Shown here piece by piece: positions 9,016 to 18,562 of a DNA stretch of 64,000 nt. The notes under the pieces are model-generated. The model did no database searches. It saw only the letters and a program-made list of their open reading frames with translations, and was not told the origin of the DNA. The position numbers were made by a program, and so were the translations under genes. Origin of the DNA: Ignavibacteriales bacterium (GTDB lineage: Bacteria > Bacteroidota > Ignavibacteria > Ignavibacteriales > Ignavibacteriaceae); NCBI GenBank assembly GCA_016707285.1, contig JADJIA010000001.1, positions 434,001-498,000 on the forward strand, read 5' to 3'. How positions within the stretch are numbered: position 1 is the stretch's first letter; every line of letters begins with the position of its first letter.

Positions 9016-9083
9016 AATATTATCTAACTTTCCGTTTATTATTTTGATTTTATTAACATCCACTACTATTTCAGAAAGTAAGT

Positions 9084-9845
9084 ATGTCAGACTTTAAATT
9101 TAATGAATTTGTTGATATTTTAAGGAGATTACGCAAGGAATGCCCCTGGGATCGTGAACAAACAAACGATTCGATTAAAATGGCAACTATTGAGGAAGCT
9201 TATGAAGCTTTGGATGCTATCAATAACAAAGATTACAAAGAATTAAAGGAGGAGTTGGGCGATCTTCTTTTGCATGTAGTGTTCCACTCCGTTATTGCAG
9301 AAGAGGATGGTCACTTTAATCTGGATGAAGTTATTGATGGAATCTCGAAAAAACTGATTCGACGCCATCCACATGTGTTTGGTGGTGTTACGGTTGAGGA
9401 TACAGCTGAAGTGATGAAAAACTGGGAAGCCATCAAACTTGGCGAAGGGAAATCTTCAGTGCTTTCGGGAGTTCCAATTTCGATGCCTGCTCTGCACAGA
9501 GCATTCAGGATGCAGGAAAAAGCAGCAAAAACAGGTTTTGAATGGCAAAGCCTCGATCAGGTTAAAGAAAAAATTATCGAAGAGAGGGGTGAACTTGAAG
9601 AAGCTGAAGAATCAGGTGACTTTGCAAAACTCGAGGAAGAGTTTGGTGATTATCTTTTTGCTCTCACAAATTATGCTCGTTTTAAGAAAATTAACCCTGA
9701 AAATGCACTGAATCTGGCGAGTAAAAAATTTGAACAAAGGTTTGGATTTATCGAGAGTGAACTCGCAAAGGAAAACAGAAATCCTTCTGAAGCTTCATTG
9801 GAAGAAATGTTAGAATTATGGAATAAAAGCAAGTCCGGGGGTTAA
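9084..9845 (+). CDS. mazG: Nucleoside triphosphate pyrophosphohydrolase MazG
   Basis: At 253 residues this is the full two-domain MazG. Domain 1 has ECPWDREQTNDSIKMATIEE, EEAYEALDAI and ELKEELGDLLLHVVFHSVIA. Domain 2 (about 165-235) repeats the EExxE-12-ExxD pattern in IIEERGELEEAEESGDFAKLE and EEFGDYLFAL. The acidic residues bind Mg and the enzyme hydrolyses NTPs to NMP and pyrophosphate, clearing aberrant nucleotides. It is a single-gene unit divergent from the ridA-like gene, and its stop lies in a strong hairpin shared with the next gene. Confidence 0.95.
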   Translation: MSDFKFNEFVDILRRLRKECPWDREQTNDSIKMATIEEAYEALDAINNKDYKELKEELGDLLLHVVFHSVIAEEDGHFNLDEVIDGISKKLIRRHPHVFGGVTVEDTAEVMKNWEAIKLGEGKSSVLSGVPISMPALHRAFRMQEKAAKTGFEWQSLDQVKEKIIEERGELEEAEESGDFAKLEEEFGDYLFALTNYARFKKINPENALNLASKKFEQRFGFIESELAKENRNPSEASLEEMLELWNKSKSGG

Positions 9846-9854
9846 CCCGGACTT
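9831..9854. terminator. 9-bp perfect hairpin at the mazG stop
   Basis: AAGTCCGGG (9831-9839) pairs perfectly with CCCGGACTT (9846-9854) around a 6-base loop that contains the mazG stop codon. On the minus strand it is followed by GCTTTTATT, a weak T-tract, so it may end the minus-strand gene. On the plus strand no T-run follows. It could also protect the mazG mRNA 3' end. Confidence 0.5.
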
Positions 9855-9870
9855 GTAGAAGAATCAGAAA

Positions 9871-10107
9871 TTAAGCCGGTGGGTTCCAGGTCTCAAGAAT
9901 AAGTTTACTGTCTTTCAACAACTGATTTTTGAGTTCTTTGACTCGAAGAGCTGTCGAGTTAAGCACTGAATAAGTGTTGTCAACATATAATCTTAATTCT
10001 TCGATATCATTTCCATCCGGTTTTAAGTGGATAGCTTCAACCATATCGTTGAACATCTGATCGAGAACTTCTATCTCTTTTTCGAATTTAAATTTTGATT
10101 TATCCAT
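9871..10107 (-). CDS. Small uncharacterised helical protein
   Basis: The 78-residue product is charged and apparently all-helical (FKFEKEIEVLDQMFNDMVEAI, then LKNQLLKDSKLILETWNPPA). It has no signal peptide, Cys or recognisable catalytic motif. It is convergent with mazG, with a strong hairpin between them, and has its own short upstream gap of about 70 bp before the PorV-like gene. Codon use and composition resemble the neighbours, so it is probably real. I do not recognise the family. A short cytosolic coiled-coil or adaptor is the most that can be said. Confidence 0.55.
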   Translation of the reverse strand: MDKSKFKFEKEIEVLDQMFNDMVEAIHLKPDGNDIEELRLYVDNTYSVLNSTALRVKELKNQLLKDSKLILETWNPPA

Positions 10108-10178
10108 TTGTCATTCCATATTTAAAATAAAGGATATCCAAATATACTGAATAAGAAATAAACCACGAGTTTCAATCG

Positions 10179-11171
10179 CTAAAACCTGACTCCAACCGAT
10201 ATTCTCTGAACATTGGGAAGAATATCATAAATTGAGTAAGCATAATCGAAAGTTACCATGGTTTCACCCATTGGAAGGTTTGCACCTGCTCCCAATGTGA
10301 ATTTTTCGTCATCATAGTTGTAACGATACCCGCCTCTTAGAAATATTCTGTCAAAAACCGAAATTTCGGTACCAAGATTAACCCTCTCAACATTATCATT
10401 TGGATGAGTTACATCAAGTGCTGCGCGCATCTTAACAAAATCGATCTTAAAGATATCCATTGCTATTCCCACTTGAAAGTGGAGAGGCAACGAAAATTCT
10501 TCCGTTCTAAGGTTGGCAGGTGCAAGTCTTGAAAGTGGTAAATTATCGTCTTTAAGATATTGAACATTTAAATCGGGACCTTCAAACCGCATATCGGGTC
10601 CAAAGTTGGTCATACTCATTGCAATTACAAGATTGTTATAATCGAGTTTGTATTGTGTACCGATATCAAATGCAATACCACCTGCGGTTTCGTTCCAGAT
10701 TCTCTGTGATACATATTTTACTGTTAAACCCACTCTGAATTGCTCAGTCAATGCTCTTGAGTAGGATAAACCGAGTGCGATATCCTGGGCATCATAAAAA
10801 CGACCTGTTCCATTTGGCTCTTTTTCTGTGGTTATCTCAATTTTTCCTGTGGAAAATGAGATAAAGTGAGCACCTATAACACCGAGGTCAGAACCCAGAT
10901 TATAAACAGCCGAAGCAGCATTCAGATCAAAAAGATCGAACCAGTTCAGATTGGAAAAGTGGAAATCCACATGATTAACATGTGAGAGTCCTGCAGGATT
11001 CCAAAAAACTGAAGAGGCATCATCTGTGTAAGCAATTGAAGCCCCGGCCATGGCTGCCTGCCTTGCACCAAGGGGGATCTGGAGAAACTGTGCCCCCGAG
11101 GTACCAAGGTTGGAGTACTGTGCAGTTGCCTGCAACGCGATAAGTATGAAGAGTGATATAAATTTTTTCAT
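10179..11171 (-). CDS. PorV/PorQ family (UPF0164) outer-membrane protein
   Basis: The 330-residue protein has a signal peptide (to about 17, LQATAQ) and then the family hallmark GARQAAMAGASIAYTDDASS followed by VFWNPAGLS. Amphipathic beta strands run to a C-terminal aromatic (RISVGVRF), as in outer-membrane barrels. PorV shuttles T9SS cargo to the attachment complex, and PorQ-like relatives have less defined roles. It is the last gene of the RpiR-TonB receptor-secreted protein operon. It probably serves that operon's large secreted protein rather than being the housekeeping PorV. The exact subfamily is not certain. Confidence 0.8.
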   Translation of the reverse strand: MKKFISLFILIALQATAQYSNLGTSGAQFLQIPLGARQAAMAGASIAYTDDASSVFWNPAGLSHVNHVDFHFSNLNWFDLFDLNAASAVYNLGSDLGVIGAHFISFSTGKIEITTEKEPNGTGRFYDAQDIALGLSYSRALTEQFRVGLTVKYVSQRIWNETAGGIAFDIGTQYKLDYNNLVIAMSMTNFGPDMRFEGPDLNVQYLKDDNLPLSRLAPANLRTEEFSLPLHFQVGIAMDIFKIDFVKMRAALDVTHPNDNVERVNLGTEISVFDRIFLRGGYRYNYDDEKFTLGAGANLPMGETMVTFDYAYSIYDILPNVQRISVGVRF

Positions 11172-11192
11172 TGTTAAATCTCCTTGCCCGGC

Positions 11193-14012
11193 TTATTTAA
11201 TTACAGCAAAGCGGTCGATGTACTCGCCGTCTTTGGATTTAACTACATACATATACATTCCTGAAGCAATCTCTCTGCCACCCTGGGTTTTGAGATCCCA
11301 GATTGCAGTACCATTCTGAGCAGAATGTTCAATGGTTTTTACAAGATCAGCGTCAACAGTGAAGATATGAATTGTACACTCCGAAGGGAGATTTATGAAT
11401 TGTATCTGTCTCAACGGTTCCATCCTCAATTCACCAAACTCCGGTTCATAAAGTGAGGAAACCACATAAGGATTAGGTACAACTCTTATTTTGTTTAATC
11501 CGCTCTTGATCACATCATTATTAATAACCGGAGCTTTAAGAGTGAAAGCAAACTTATCTTGAACTCCGGGGGCTTTTGGTTTAATTGATGTAAGAGAGAA
11601 CAAATTCCCCGGTTGTGGAGGATTACCGGCAGTGAACTCAAGCCTTCCTCTCAATCCGTTAAAACTTACATTTGAAAGTGTGTAAACGGTATCAAAAGTA
11701 ATTGTTGGGGCACCAGCTGCAGTATCTCTGATTTCGAGAGAAACAAATCCTTCTCCATTTGAATTAAAACCTCTCGATTTTACCTCAATAAAATAGAGTG
11801 TGTTTTTTAACGCTGTTTCATCAACAGAAGTAAAATCAAATGTAAATAAATCTGTTCCACCAATCTTCGAGAAATTTTTAATCGGATTGGGTTTTGACAT
11901 ACTAAAAATTACGCCATCAGTGGTAGATTGAAGTTTATCAAAGAAAAACGGCCTCGGTTTGATGAGGGTATCGCTTCCTTTGGTAACATCAACACTAAAA
12001 CTTAAAGTAATCAGGTCACCTTTTTTGGGTCTGAACTCTTCAGGTGTCCCGGCGGGGGTGGTTATTCTGATTCTAAGACCCGAACCCGGAATTGAAATAA
12101 CCTGATTTGGATTGGTCCAGTTATAGTTATTATCAATTTTGATGTTCTCACCCGTTGTCAGGTTTACAAAATCAAAAAGGTTGGGCGCCTTAAAATATAC
12201 TCCATATTTCTCGGGAGGTGTGTTCGATGAATCGGTGAAAACCGGAGAAAGAACAGTTTTTAGAACGCCTCTTTCAGTTCTGTGAACATAATTGAAGCCA
12301 ACAACATATTCTCCCGATAGAAGATTAATATTATCATCAGGAGTAATATTAAGCACATAATTCGAAGTTCCTTTTCCAACCGGACGAACCGCTTCCACTG
12401 TTACCGGTGTTCTGCCAAGAGCTGATGAAGATGGTGCCAGTGACACAATATTCACCTGTTCGAGGTTTTTGCCGAGAGGGCTTTCAAGTGGCTCAAGAGT
12501 TGAATCTCCTCTGTCATAAGCTGTGACTGTGTACCAGTATTCAAAACCATTGGTAACTGATGTGTCCATAAAAGAATACTGAATTCCTCTATCTATACCG
12601 ATATCGTTTGGAATGTCAAAATCACCAAGAAGTGTCCAGTGAATTCCTTTGTCAACACTTCTGTAAAGTCTGTAACCTTCAAAATCATATTGTCCGGTAA
12701 AACCGTCAAATGATCTTTCAGCCTCATCATCCCAGTAGAGTGTATTCTTGGTATCACCCGAAATTCCTGAAAGTTTTGGAGTTACAGGCGGTTTTGCAAC
12801 TTCATAGTCAAATCTATGAACGAGTTGTGCCTGCGCAAGATTTTCCTGCAAATCTGTAAGGTTATCGCCTGCAACAACAGCTGTATAAAAAGTGAGAGTG
12901 TCACCGGGGAACATATGGTATGGTCCCGAGGAGAGAGTTGCAAGCAGATCAAGCCCCGAAGAAGGGATTGTATTTACATCATCAAAGTTGATGGAAGTGT
13001 TGCTGCCAATGTGGAAATATTTATTTCGCAGGCTCGAATTATAGAGTGACTGCGTTGATGCCATTCTGCCATATAAAATGGAATCGAGGTCGGAAACCTC
13101 ATCATCGTTATATAGTGCATAATGGAAATCAGTTATTCCAACTTCCACTCCATTTATTTTTGGTGTTTCCAACAGTGTCACACCCATCATCCCGGTTTTA
13201 CCCGATGGCCATTCTGAAGTTGTTCCGTTGTCGTAGAACCAGACAAAATTCTTTCCTTTATCGAACCCAAGTTTGTCGTTGGCATACTCGGGGGCTCCAC
13301 CGGATGCATCACCAACATCTATATCGGTGCACAAAGTGAAATAAAGTGAATCGTAGTCTTTGTTACTTTTGTTGATTATCTGATACTTAAAGAAAAGTAA
13401 ATCCTGCGCGAACTTAACACCGTAAGCATATCCTGTCTGATGAAGTTCAATTCCAAGTATGCCAATAGTGTTGTTACTATCGTTGTAGGCACAATATGAA
13501 TCCTGATCTGATTTTATAAGAGGATTTCCATCGGCATCTTTAACGGGCCACCCGTTTGTTGGATGCCATGAAGCAGGATTATCTGAAAATGCAATTTTTG
13601 CACCCTCATTATTATGATATCCGTATGATGCTTCCCACTCCTCATTTGTTACATATCTTCCTTGAATCACATTTCCGGGGATACCAACATAAGGGTTCAT
13701 TCTGTAGATATAATGTTGACCACTGTTAATCGGAAATTCACCCGAAGGACCTTGTGAAAGCCTTCTTGGGTAGAGTTTTCCTCTGTTTTCAAAGAAAAGT
13801 CCAATGTTGGATGCATTGTGTGTTCCACCCGCCCTGTCACGAAGTGAAAGAGTTGAATTCCCGCCACCATTTTTCTGGAGCTGAGCGTTCAAATCGGGTG
13901 ATACAAAGAAAAAGATAAACAGGAGAACACACACAGAAACCACCGGGATGTTCCCAAAGAATGGAGACATTACTGTAGTGGGAAACTGTGAATTTTTAAT
14001 TTTTATTGACAT
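11193..14012 (-). CDS. Large secreted protein with FN3-like domain and C-terminal sorting domain
   Basis: The 939-residue protein has an N-terminal signal segment (core about 22-38, ending PDLNAQ). A long beta-rich body follows, with a fibronectin-III-like domain near 430-510 (GYRLYRSVDKGIHWTLLG, YWYTVTAYDRGD). The C-terminal 90 residues, with VVPNPYV, AIWDLKTQGGREIASGMYMY and DRFAVIK, form a T9SS-type sorting domain that directs it to the cell surface. It lies 20 nt after the TonB receptor gene and 21 nt before the PorV-like gene, so all three are probably co-expressed. The ligand is unknown; a surface partner of the receptor is the natural guess. Confidence 0.75.
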   Translation of the reverse strand: MSIKIKNSQFPTTVMSPFFGNIPVVSVCVLLFIFFFVSPDLNAQLQKNGGGNSTLSLRDRAGGTHNASNIGLFFENRGKLYPRRLSQGPSGEFPINSGQHYIYRMNPYVGIPGNVIQGRYVTNEEWEASYGYHNNEGAKIAFSDNPASWHPTNGWPVKDADGNPLIKSDQDSYCAYNDSNNTIGILGIELHQTGYAYGVKFAQDLLFFKYQIINKSNKDYDSLYFTLCTDIDVGDASGGAPEYANDKLGFDKGKNFVWFYDNGTTSEWPSGKTGMMGVTLLETPKINGVEVGITDFHYALYNDDEVSDLDSILYGRMASTQSLYNSSLRNKYFHIGSNTSINFDDVNTIPSSGLDLLATLSSGPYHMFPGDTLTFYTAVVAGDNLTDLQENLAQAQLVHRFDYEVAKPPVTPKLSGISGDTKNTLYWDDEAERSFDGFTGQYDFEGYRLYRSVDKGIHWTLLGDFDIPNDIGIDRGIQYSFMDTSVTNGFEYWYTVTAYDRGDSTLEPLESPLGKNLEQVNIVSLAPSSSALGRTPVTVEAVRPVGKGTSNYVLNITPDDNINLLSGEYVVGFNYVHRTERGVLKTVLSPVFTDSSNTPPEKYGVYFKAPNLFDFVNLTTGENIKIDNNYNWTNPNQVISIPGSGLRIRITTPAGTPEEFRPKKGDLITLSFSVDVTKGSDTLIKPRPFFFDKLQSTTDGVIFSMSKPNPIKNFSKIGGTDLFTFDFTSVDETALKNTLYFIEVKSRGFNSNGEGFVSLEIRDTAAGAPTITFDTVYTLSNVSFNGLRGRLEFTAGNPPQPGNLFSLTSIKPKAPGVQDKFAFTLKAPVINNDVIKSGLNKIRVVPNPYVVSSLYEPEFGELRMEPLRQIQFINLPSECTIHIFTVDADLVKTIEHSAQNGTAIWDLKTQGGREIASGMYMYVVKSKDGEYIDRFAVIK

Positions 14013-14032
14013 AAATTTTGTTCCTTCCTCAA

Positions 14033-16489
14033 TTAAAATCTGATGGATGCGCCAACGCGTATGCGTCTTGGTGCGCCGTAGTTTGAAGGATCTTCCATAT
14101 ATTCCTTGGAATAACCACCAACAAATGTGTAGTCAGGATCGCCTGTGTCACGGTAAACATAGAGAACATTTTTATGATCCGTCAGATTAAGAATCTCTGC
14201 AAACAATCTAAGTCTCATATTGTTAAAGATTGTTAAATCTTTGCCAATCAAGAGATCAAGCGACCAGGTTGAGGGTTGCCTGAGAGCATTTTTTACAACA
14301 AATCCTACATCTCTTCCTGATTGTGTGTAAGGATATCCACTGGAATAAGAGAATACAAAAGAAAAATCCATATCGTCAAAAACGGGTTCGCCAAAAAGTA
14401 ACGGTCCTTCATCTTTGGGGATCATAAAAGTGGCTGTGGCGTTTAATACATGGGTTTTATCAAAATCGAGATAATAAAGTTGAGCTGATTCAGATGTTCC
14501 CGGATATTGCTCTTCTTCAGATGAGGCACTTCCCTTTGCAACTGAATAGGTGTAAGTCAACCCGCCTGCAAAATATTTGTCAGGTCTGATGTCCAGATTG
14601 ATTTCAAATCCCTTCATATTGGCATAATCTTCATTGACATAAAGTGTATAACCAACATATCTTCCCTCTGTGAATGGGAAATAATAACGGGTTCCAATCA
14701 GTCCTGTAACATCTTTGTAATATGCAGTAAGCGAGATGGCTGTTCTGTCGTTCAACTGATGAGAGACTCCCACCTCATATGCAATGGTTCTTTGGGCATC
14801 AAGATCCGGTGATCCAAATAATGGCTCACGAACTTTAATGTCATATTGCTGATTCTGGAACAAAAACTGATATTCAGGATTCTGAAAAAAGTGTCCGTAT
14901 GCAAAATGGAGTTTAGTTTTTTCTGTAATTGGATGTGCAATTCCCACCCTTGGGCTAAACTGTGAACGGGGTTTAACATTAATCATCGAAGTTGTATCGA
15001 GAGGATTTGCACGGAATTTTACATTTGCGTTCATGTGGTCAAACCGTAGTCCGAGATTAATCACAAGGCTCGGGAGCTCAATTTTATCCTGTATGTAACC
15101 TGCTATCTCAAACGGAGTGGTTTGATAATTGTTTACATAAGGGAAGTTTCTTTTAGGGTCTTCTATGCTCCAAAGTTTAAGATCGTGAGTTTTAAATTGA
15201 GCACCAAATTTTACTTCGTTGTTATTATTGATCTGCCATACGGCATCACTTTTGAAATCAAGCGTTGTGGTTCTTGAATCGGTTAACACAAGAGGATCGG
15301 CTTTTGCCCAGAATTCAAAACCATTACCTGCAGTTGCAAGCAGTACACGAGCTGAAGCAACCATATAATCTGAAGTGTCTTTATCCAGACCGGAATAATA
15401 TCCCTGATTAAAATAAGAAACCTTAAGATCGTAAAAGAATGACTGGCTTACCGAATGGGTTGCAGAAAGTGAAGTCTGCCAACTGTTGGTTCTCCGTTTT
15501 AGATATTGTTCAGGAATGTATTTATAGTCGTGATTGTAGCTCTGCCTTAATCCCTTGCTCCCTCTGTTGGAAAGAGTTATTCTAAAATTTGGAATGGCTG
15601 TCAGAGTCAGTTTTGTAAAAAATGATTGCTCATTGTTGTAACCAAATGGCAAATAACTTCCTTCATTAAGTTGTTCACCGGAGAGGAAAAAACGGAGAGA
15701 CCCGGGAATAATTGCCCCTTCAATGCTTCCGTTCATTCTAAGTTCGTTCATTTTTGCATATCTCTCAACTCCAAAATTGGAAGTCCTCAATTCAAATTTG
15801 CCCGAAAACTTATCGGAACCATCTCTCGTAACAATGTTAACTATTCCGGAAAGAGCGTTTCCATACTCGGCGTTAAATGTACCCGAGAGGAGCGACATCT
15901 CTTGAATTGCATCATTGTTAATCTGCGTTGCCAGACCACCAAGAAGAGGATCGGTGACATAAATTCCGTCGATCATATATGCAACTTCATTTGATCTACC
16001 ACCACGAATGTGAAGATTTGAACCACTTCCTACAACACCTGCCTGAAGTGACAGGAGATCGGTAAAATTGCCCACGGGGAGAAGTTCAATTTCGTCCCTT
16101 CCAACAACGGAGATGGAACTGGTTAAATCTTTCTGAATGAGAGGAGTATTTGCCGTTACCACCACTTCATCGGTTGTCATCGATTGAGGTTTTAGCTTAA
16201 AATCCATCGTGGTCGTCTGATCCACAACAATCTTTACTCCTTCAACCGAAAGATGTTCATAACCAACATAGGTAATCTTCAAAGTGAAGACACCGGGAGG
16301 AACATTTAATATTGTAAATCTGCCATCTTTGTCGGTTGAAGCACCAAGTTTGGTACCTTCAATCATAATGGTGGCGGCGATTAATGGTTCACCGGTTATA
16401 GCATCGGTTACTCTTCCTGCAAGTTTTCCGGTAATACCGGCTTGAACCACAGGGACAACGATAAGAAGAAAAAGAATAAATCTTTTCAT
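14033..16489 (-). CDS. TonB-dependent receptor with CarboxypepD-regulatory-like domain
   Basis: The 818-residue protein has a signal peptide (1-17). A carboxypeptidase-regulatory-like beta domain follows at about 20-105 (GKLAGRVTDAITGEPLIAAT, STDKDGRFTILNVPPG). Next are a plug at about 115-225 (SSISVVGRDEIELLPVGNFT, LHIRGGRSNEVAYMIDGI) and a 22-strand-type barrel ending RIRVGASIRF. Such receptors take up scarce ligands with TonB energy. It is 12 nt after an RpiR regulator and precedes a large secreted protein, an arrangement resembling a SusC/SusD-like uptake unit without a SusD. The substrate cannot be read from the sequence. Confidence 0.88.
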   Translation of the reverse strand: MKRFILFLLIVVPVVQAGITGKLAGRVTDAITGEPLIAATIMIEGTKLGASTDKDGRFTILNVPPGVFTLKITYVGYEHLSVEGVKIVVDQTTTMDFKLKPQSMTTDEVVVTANTPLIQKDLTSSISVVGRDEIELLPVGNFTDLLSLQAGVVGSGSNLHIRGGRSNEVAYMIDGIYVTDPLLGGLATQINNDAIQEMSLLSGTFNAEYGNALSGIVNIVTRDGSDKFSGKFELRTSNFGVERYAKMNELRMNGSIEGAIIPGSLRFFLSGEQLNEGSYLPFGYNNEQSFFTKLTLTAIPNFRITLSNRGSKGLRQSYNHDYKYIPEQYLKRRTNSWQTSLSATHSVSQSFFYDLKVSYFNQGYYSGLDKDTSDYMVASARVLLATAGNGFEFWAKADPLVLTDSRTTTLDFKSDAVWQINNNNEVKFGAQFKTHDLKLWSIEDPKRNFPYVNNYQTTPFEIAGYIQDKIELPSLVINLGLRFDHMNANVKFRANPLDTTSMINVKPRSQFSPRVGIAHPITEKTKLHFAYGHFFQNPEYQFLFQNQQYDIKVREPLFGSPDLDAQRTIAYEVGVSHQLNDRTAISLTAYYKDVTGLIGTRYYFPFTEGRYVGYTLYVNEDYANMKGFEINLDIRPDKYFAGGLTYTYSVAKGSASSEEEQYPGTSESAQLYYLDFDKTHVLNATATFMIPKDEGPLLFGEPVFDDMDFSFVFSYSSGYPYTQSGRDVGFVVKNALRQPSTWSLDLLIGKDLTIFNNMRLRLFAEILNLTDHKNVLYVYRDTGDPDYTFVGGYSKEYMEDPSNYGAPRRIRVGASIRF

Positions 16490-16501
16490 AAATTCCTCTT
16501 G

Positions 16502-17353
16502 TTATTTGATGAGGCGGCCTTGTTCAATTTCATTGAGTTTATGGAGCCACTCTTTGGCTTTTTTCTTGTTAAGCCGAGCAGCTTCTGTTGCAATCGCGTT
16601 AATTAACACCGATATTGCAGCAAATGAGTTTGTGTATAACATATTCTCTGATTTCACCGTAAGGGCAATATCTGAATTCCCGGCGGCTGGTGAGGTGGAT
16701 TTATTGGTAATTGAGATCACCTTGATCCCCCTTTTTTTTACCGATCTCGCCAAATCAATTGTTTCGGGAGAATATGGAGGGAACGAGAACACGATAAGAA
16801 CCCCTTTATCGGGGATGAACAGACTTTCTTCCAGGAAGGAAGCCCAACTGTTTCGAAAATTTTTGGCTTTGATACCCACTTGAGTCAACTGATAACTTAA
16901 CACTTCAGCGAGGAGATATGATATCCCCATCCCTGCCGTATAAACTTCCTCCGCAGATGCCAGCATCCCTACCGCAGAAGAAAATTTCTCACGATCGATC
17001 ATAAAGAGGGTTTCATTGATGTTTTGGATATCAAGATTTGCAACTTCAGTAAGTGTGTTTTTATTTCCATCTTCCATCTCAATGAGCGGAAAAAGGTCTT
17101 TGTTGCTGTTGATTTCGCTCTGAAGTATCACAGAAATTTCATCCCTGATTTCACTGAATCCAGAGAAACCGAGATTCTGAGCAAACCTCACAATTGAAGC
17201 CACACTTACATGAGTACTCTCCGATATTTCCTGTACACTAAGGAATGGAATGCGGTCAAAATTAACGAGAAAAAAATCTGCTATTTTCTGCTGATTTTTG
17301 GGCAGATCTTTGAACTTCTCTTCAATCCGCTCTTTTACTTCGCGGTAACGCAT
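16502..17353 (-). CDS. MurR/RpiR family transcriptional regulator
   Basis: The 283-residue protein has an N-terminal RpiR helix-turn-helix (about 1-78; FLSVQEISESTHVSVASIVR, FAQNLGFSGFSEIRDE). A C-terminal SIS domain (about 120-255) contains EEVYTAGMGISYLLAEVL, VLIVFSFPPYSPETIDLA and VKKRGIKVISITNKSTSP. SIS domains of this family sense phosphosugars. It is the first gene of the operon with the TonB receptor (12 nt), so it probably controls that receptor and its secreted partner. Pairing a phosphosugar sensor with an outer-membrane receptor suggests a carbohydrate-derived ligand; this is inference. Confidence 0.88.
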   Translation of the reverse strand: MRYREVKERIEEKFKDLPKNQQKIADFFLVNFDRIPFLSVQEISESTHVSVASIVRFAQNLGFSGFSEIRDEISVILQSEINSNKDLFPLIEMEDGNKNTLTEVANLDIQNINETLFMIDREKFSSAVGMLASAEEVYTAGMGISYLLAEVLSYQLTQVGIKAKNFRNSWASFLEESLFIPDKGVLIVFSFPPYSPETIDLARSVKKRGIKVISITNKSTSPAAGNSDIALTVKSENMLYTNSFAAISVLINAIATEAARLNKKKAKEWLHKLNEIEQGRLIK

Positions 17354-17440
17354 CTTGACGATCCTGTTGTTAAAAGTGATGAGTTGGTGAGGGGGAGGAG
17401 AAAGGATTAATTCCTTTCCTCCCCGCTCGAAACTGTTTAC

Positions 17441-18541
17441 TTATTTTGAAAGGATCATTTTGTTTGTTATTGTGGTTGCGCCTGATCTAAGTGTGTAAAA
17501 ATAGACGCCACTTGAGAGTTTTGCCGCATCAAAAACAACATTTTGTCTTCCTGCTTCATAATGTCCATTAACCAGTTCAGCGACTTTATTTCCAAGCAGA
17601 TCATACACTGAAAGATTAACATTTCCTGATTTTGGAATGTCGAATGTTATCATTGTGCTTGGGTTAAATGGATTTGGATAGTTTTGATACATCTTGTAAT
17701 CGGTGATTGAAGCAACAGGAGTTTCAGCAAGAATATTTGTAACAAATTTTGTAGTGGCTTCATCCATGTTTGCATTCATTTCAACTGAATCAACACCAAC
17801 GGCAACAGCGATGTACATTACAACTGAGTCACCGGGATTTGTAGTAATTGGAGTTGTACCAAATATGGCAGTTCCACCATCAAGACCTGCCCAATGGTAG
17901 TTTGAGAAGTTTCCATCAGTCATAAATCTTGCAAGTGTAGTATCAACCTGGTATCCCTCATACCATTCAAAGTTGTGGGCAGAAGCAATGTTACGATCAA
18001 GTATTTTTAATCCAAAATAATGATCTTTATAAAAGCTGAAAAGCTGTTTTGCAGGGTCGTAGGTCATTATCTCATTACCATAAGCACCTTCAACCATCGG
18101 AATCATCTCCATTCCAAATCTTCCCTGGTAGGAGGCTGCTTCAAGGCTCTTGACGGTGAATTTTACAATCCCGTATCCTTTGTTTGCCCAGCCATACATG
18201 TGAATCTCTTCTTCAAGAGCCGGAGCTTTGGGAACATAATTACTGTTAACTCTTGAGATCAATTCAACATCACCCCAGGTTGGGTTATCAACAGTGTCGG
18301 GAGCCATGATGTCATCAGTATCTTCAAGATAATCATAGACATTGGTGTCTAACATGTAATAGAGTAAAGAACCTCTGTCCAACTGCCTGACAGCTGCGCC
18401 AAGGTTATCCACCATACCAATACGGATTCTACCGTATGTACGCAAGGTAAGTTCAATCTTACCTGAATTATAAATCGCTTGCGGGAAAACATCTGCAATT
18501 ACAAAAATTGCAAATATCGAAAGAAGAAGAAATTTTTTCAT
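17441..18541 (-). CDS. Secreted T9SS type A sorting domain protein
   Basis: The start is the ATG at 18541, which has GGAG 6 nt upstream; a TTG at 18553 would overlap that ribosome site. The 366-residue protein has a signal peptide (KKFLLLSIFAIFVIADVFPQ) and a central beta-rich region with no recognised catalytic motif. It ends with the T9SS type A domain: MYQNYPNPFNPSTMITFDIP, NLSVYDLLGNKVAEL and SSGVYFYTLRSG. It should be exported and anchored on the surface. It follows the cyanophycinase-like gene by 21 nt and is probably the third gene of that operon. Function is unknown. Confidence 0.78.
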   Translation of the reverse strand: MKKFLLLSIFAIFVIADVFPQAIYNSGKIELTLRTYGRIRIGMVDNLGAAVRQLDRGSLLYYMLDTNVYDYLEDTDDIMAPDTVDNPTWGDVELISRVNSNYVPKAPALEEEIHMYGWANKGYGIVKFTVKSLEAASYQGRFGMEMIPMVEGAYGNEIMTYDPAKQLFSFYKDHYFGLKILDRNIASAHNFEWYEGYQVDTTLARFMTDGNFSNYHWAGLDGGTAIFGTTPITTNPGDSVVMYIAVAVGVDSVEMNANMDEATTKFVTNILAETPVASITDYKMYQNYPNPFNPSTMITFDIPKSGNVNLSVYDLLGNKVAELVNGHYEAGRQNVVFDAAKLSSGVYFYTLRSGATTITNKMILSK

Positions 18542-18562
18542 GGGTTGCTCCAATTATTTAGG

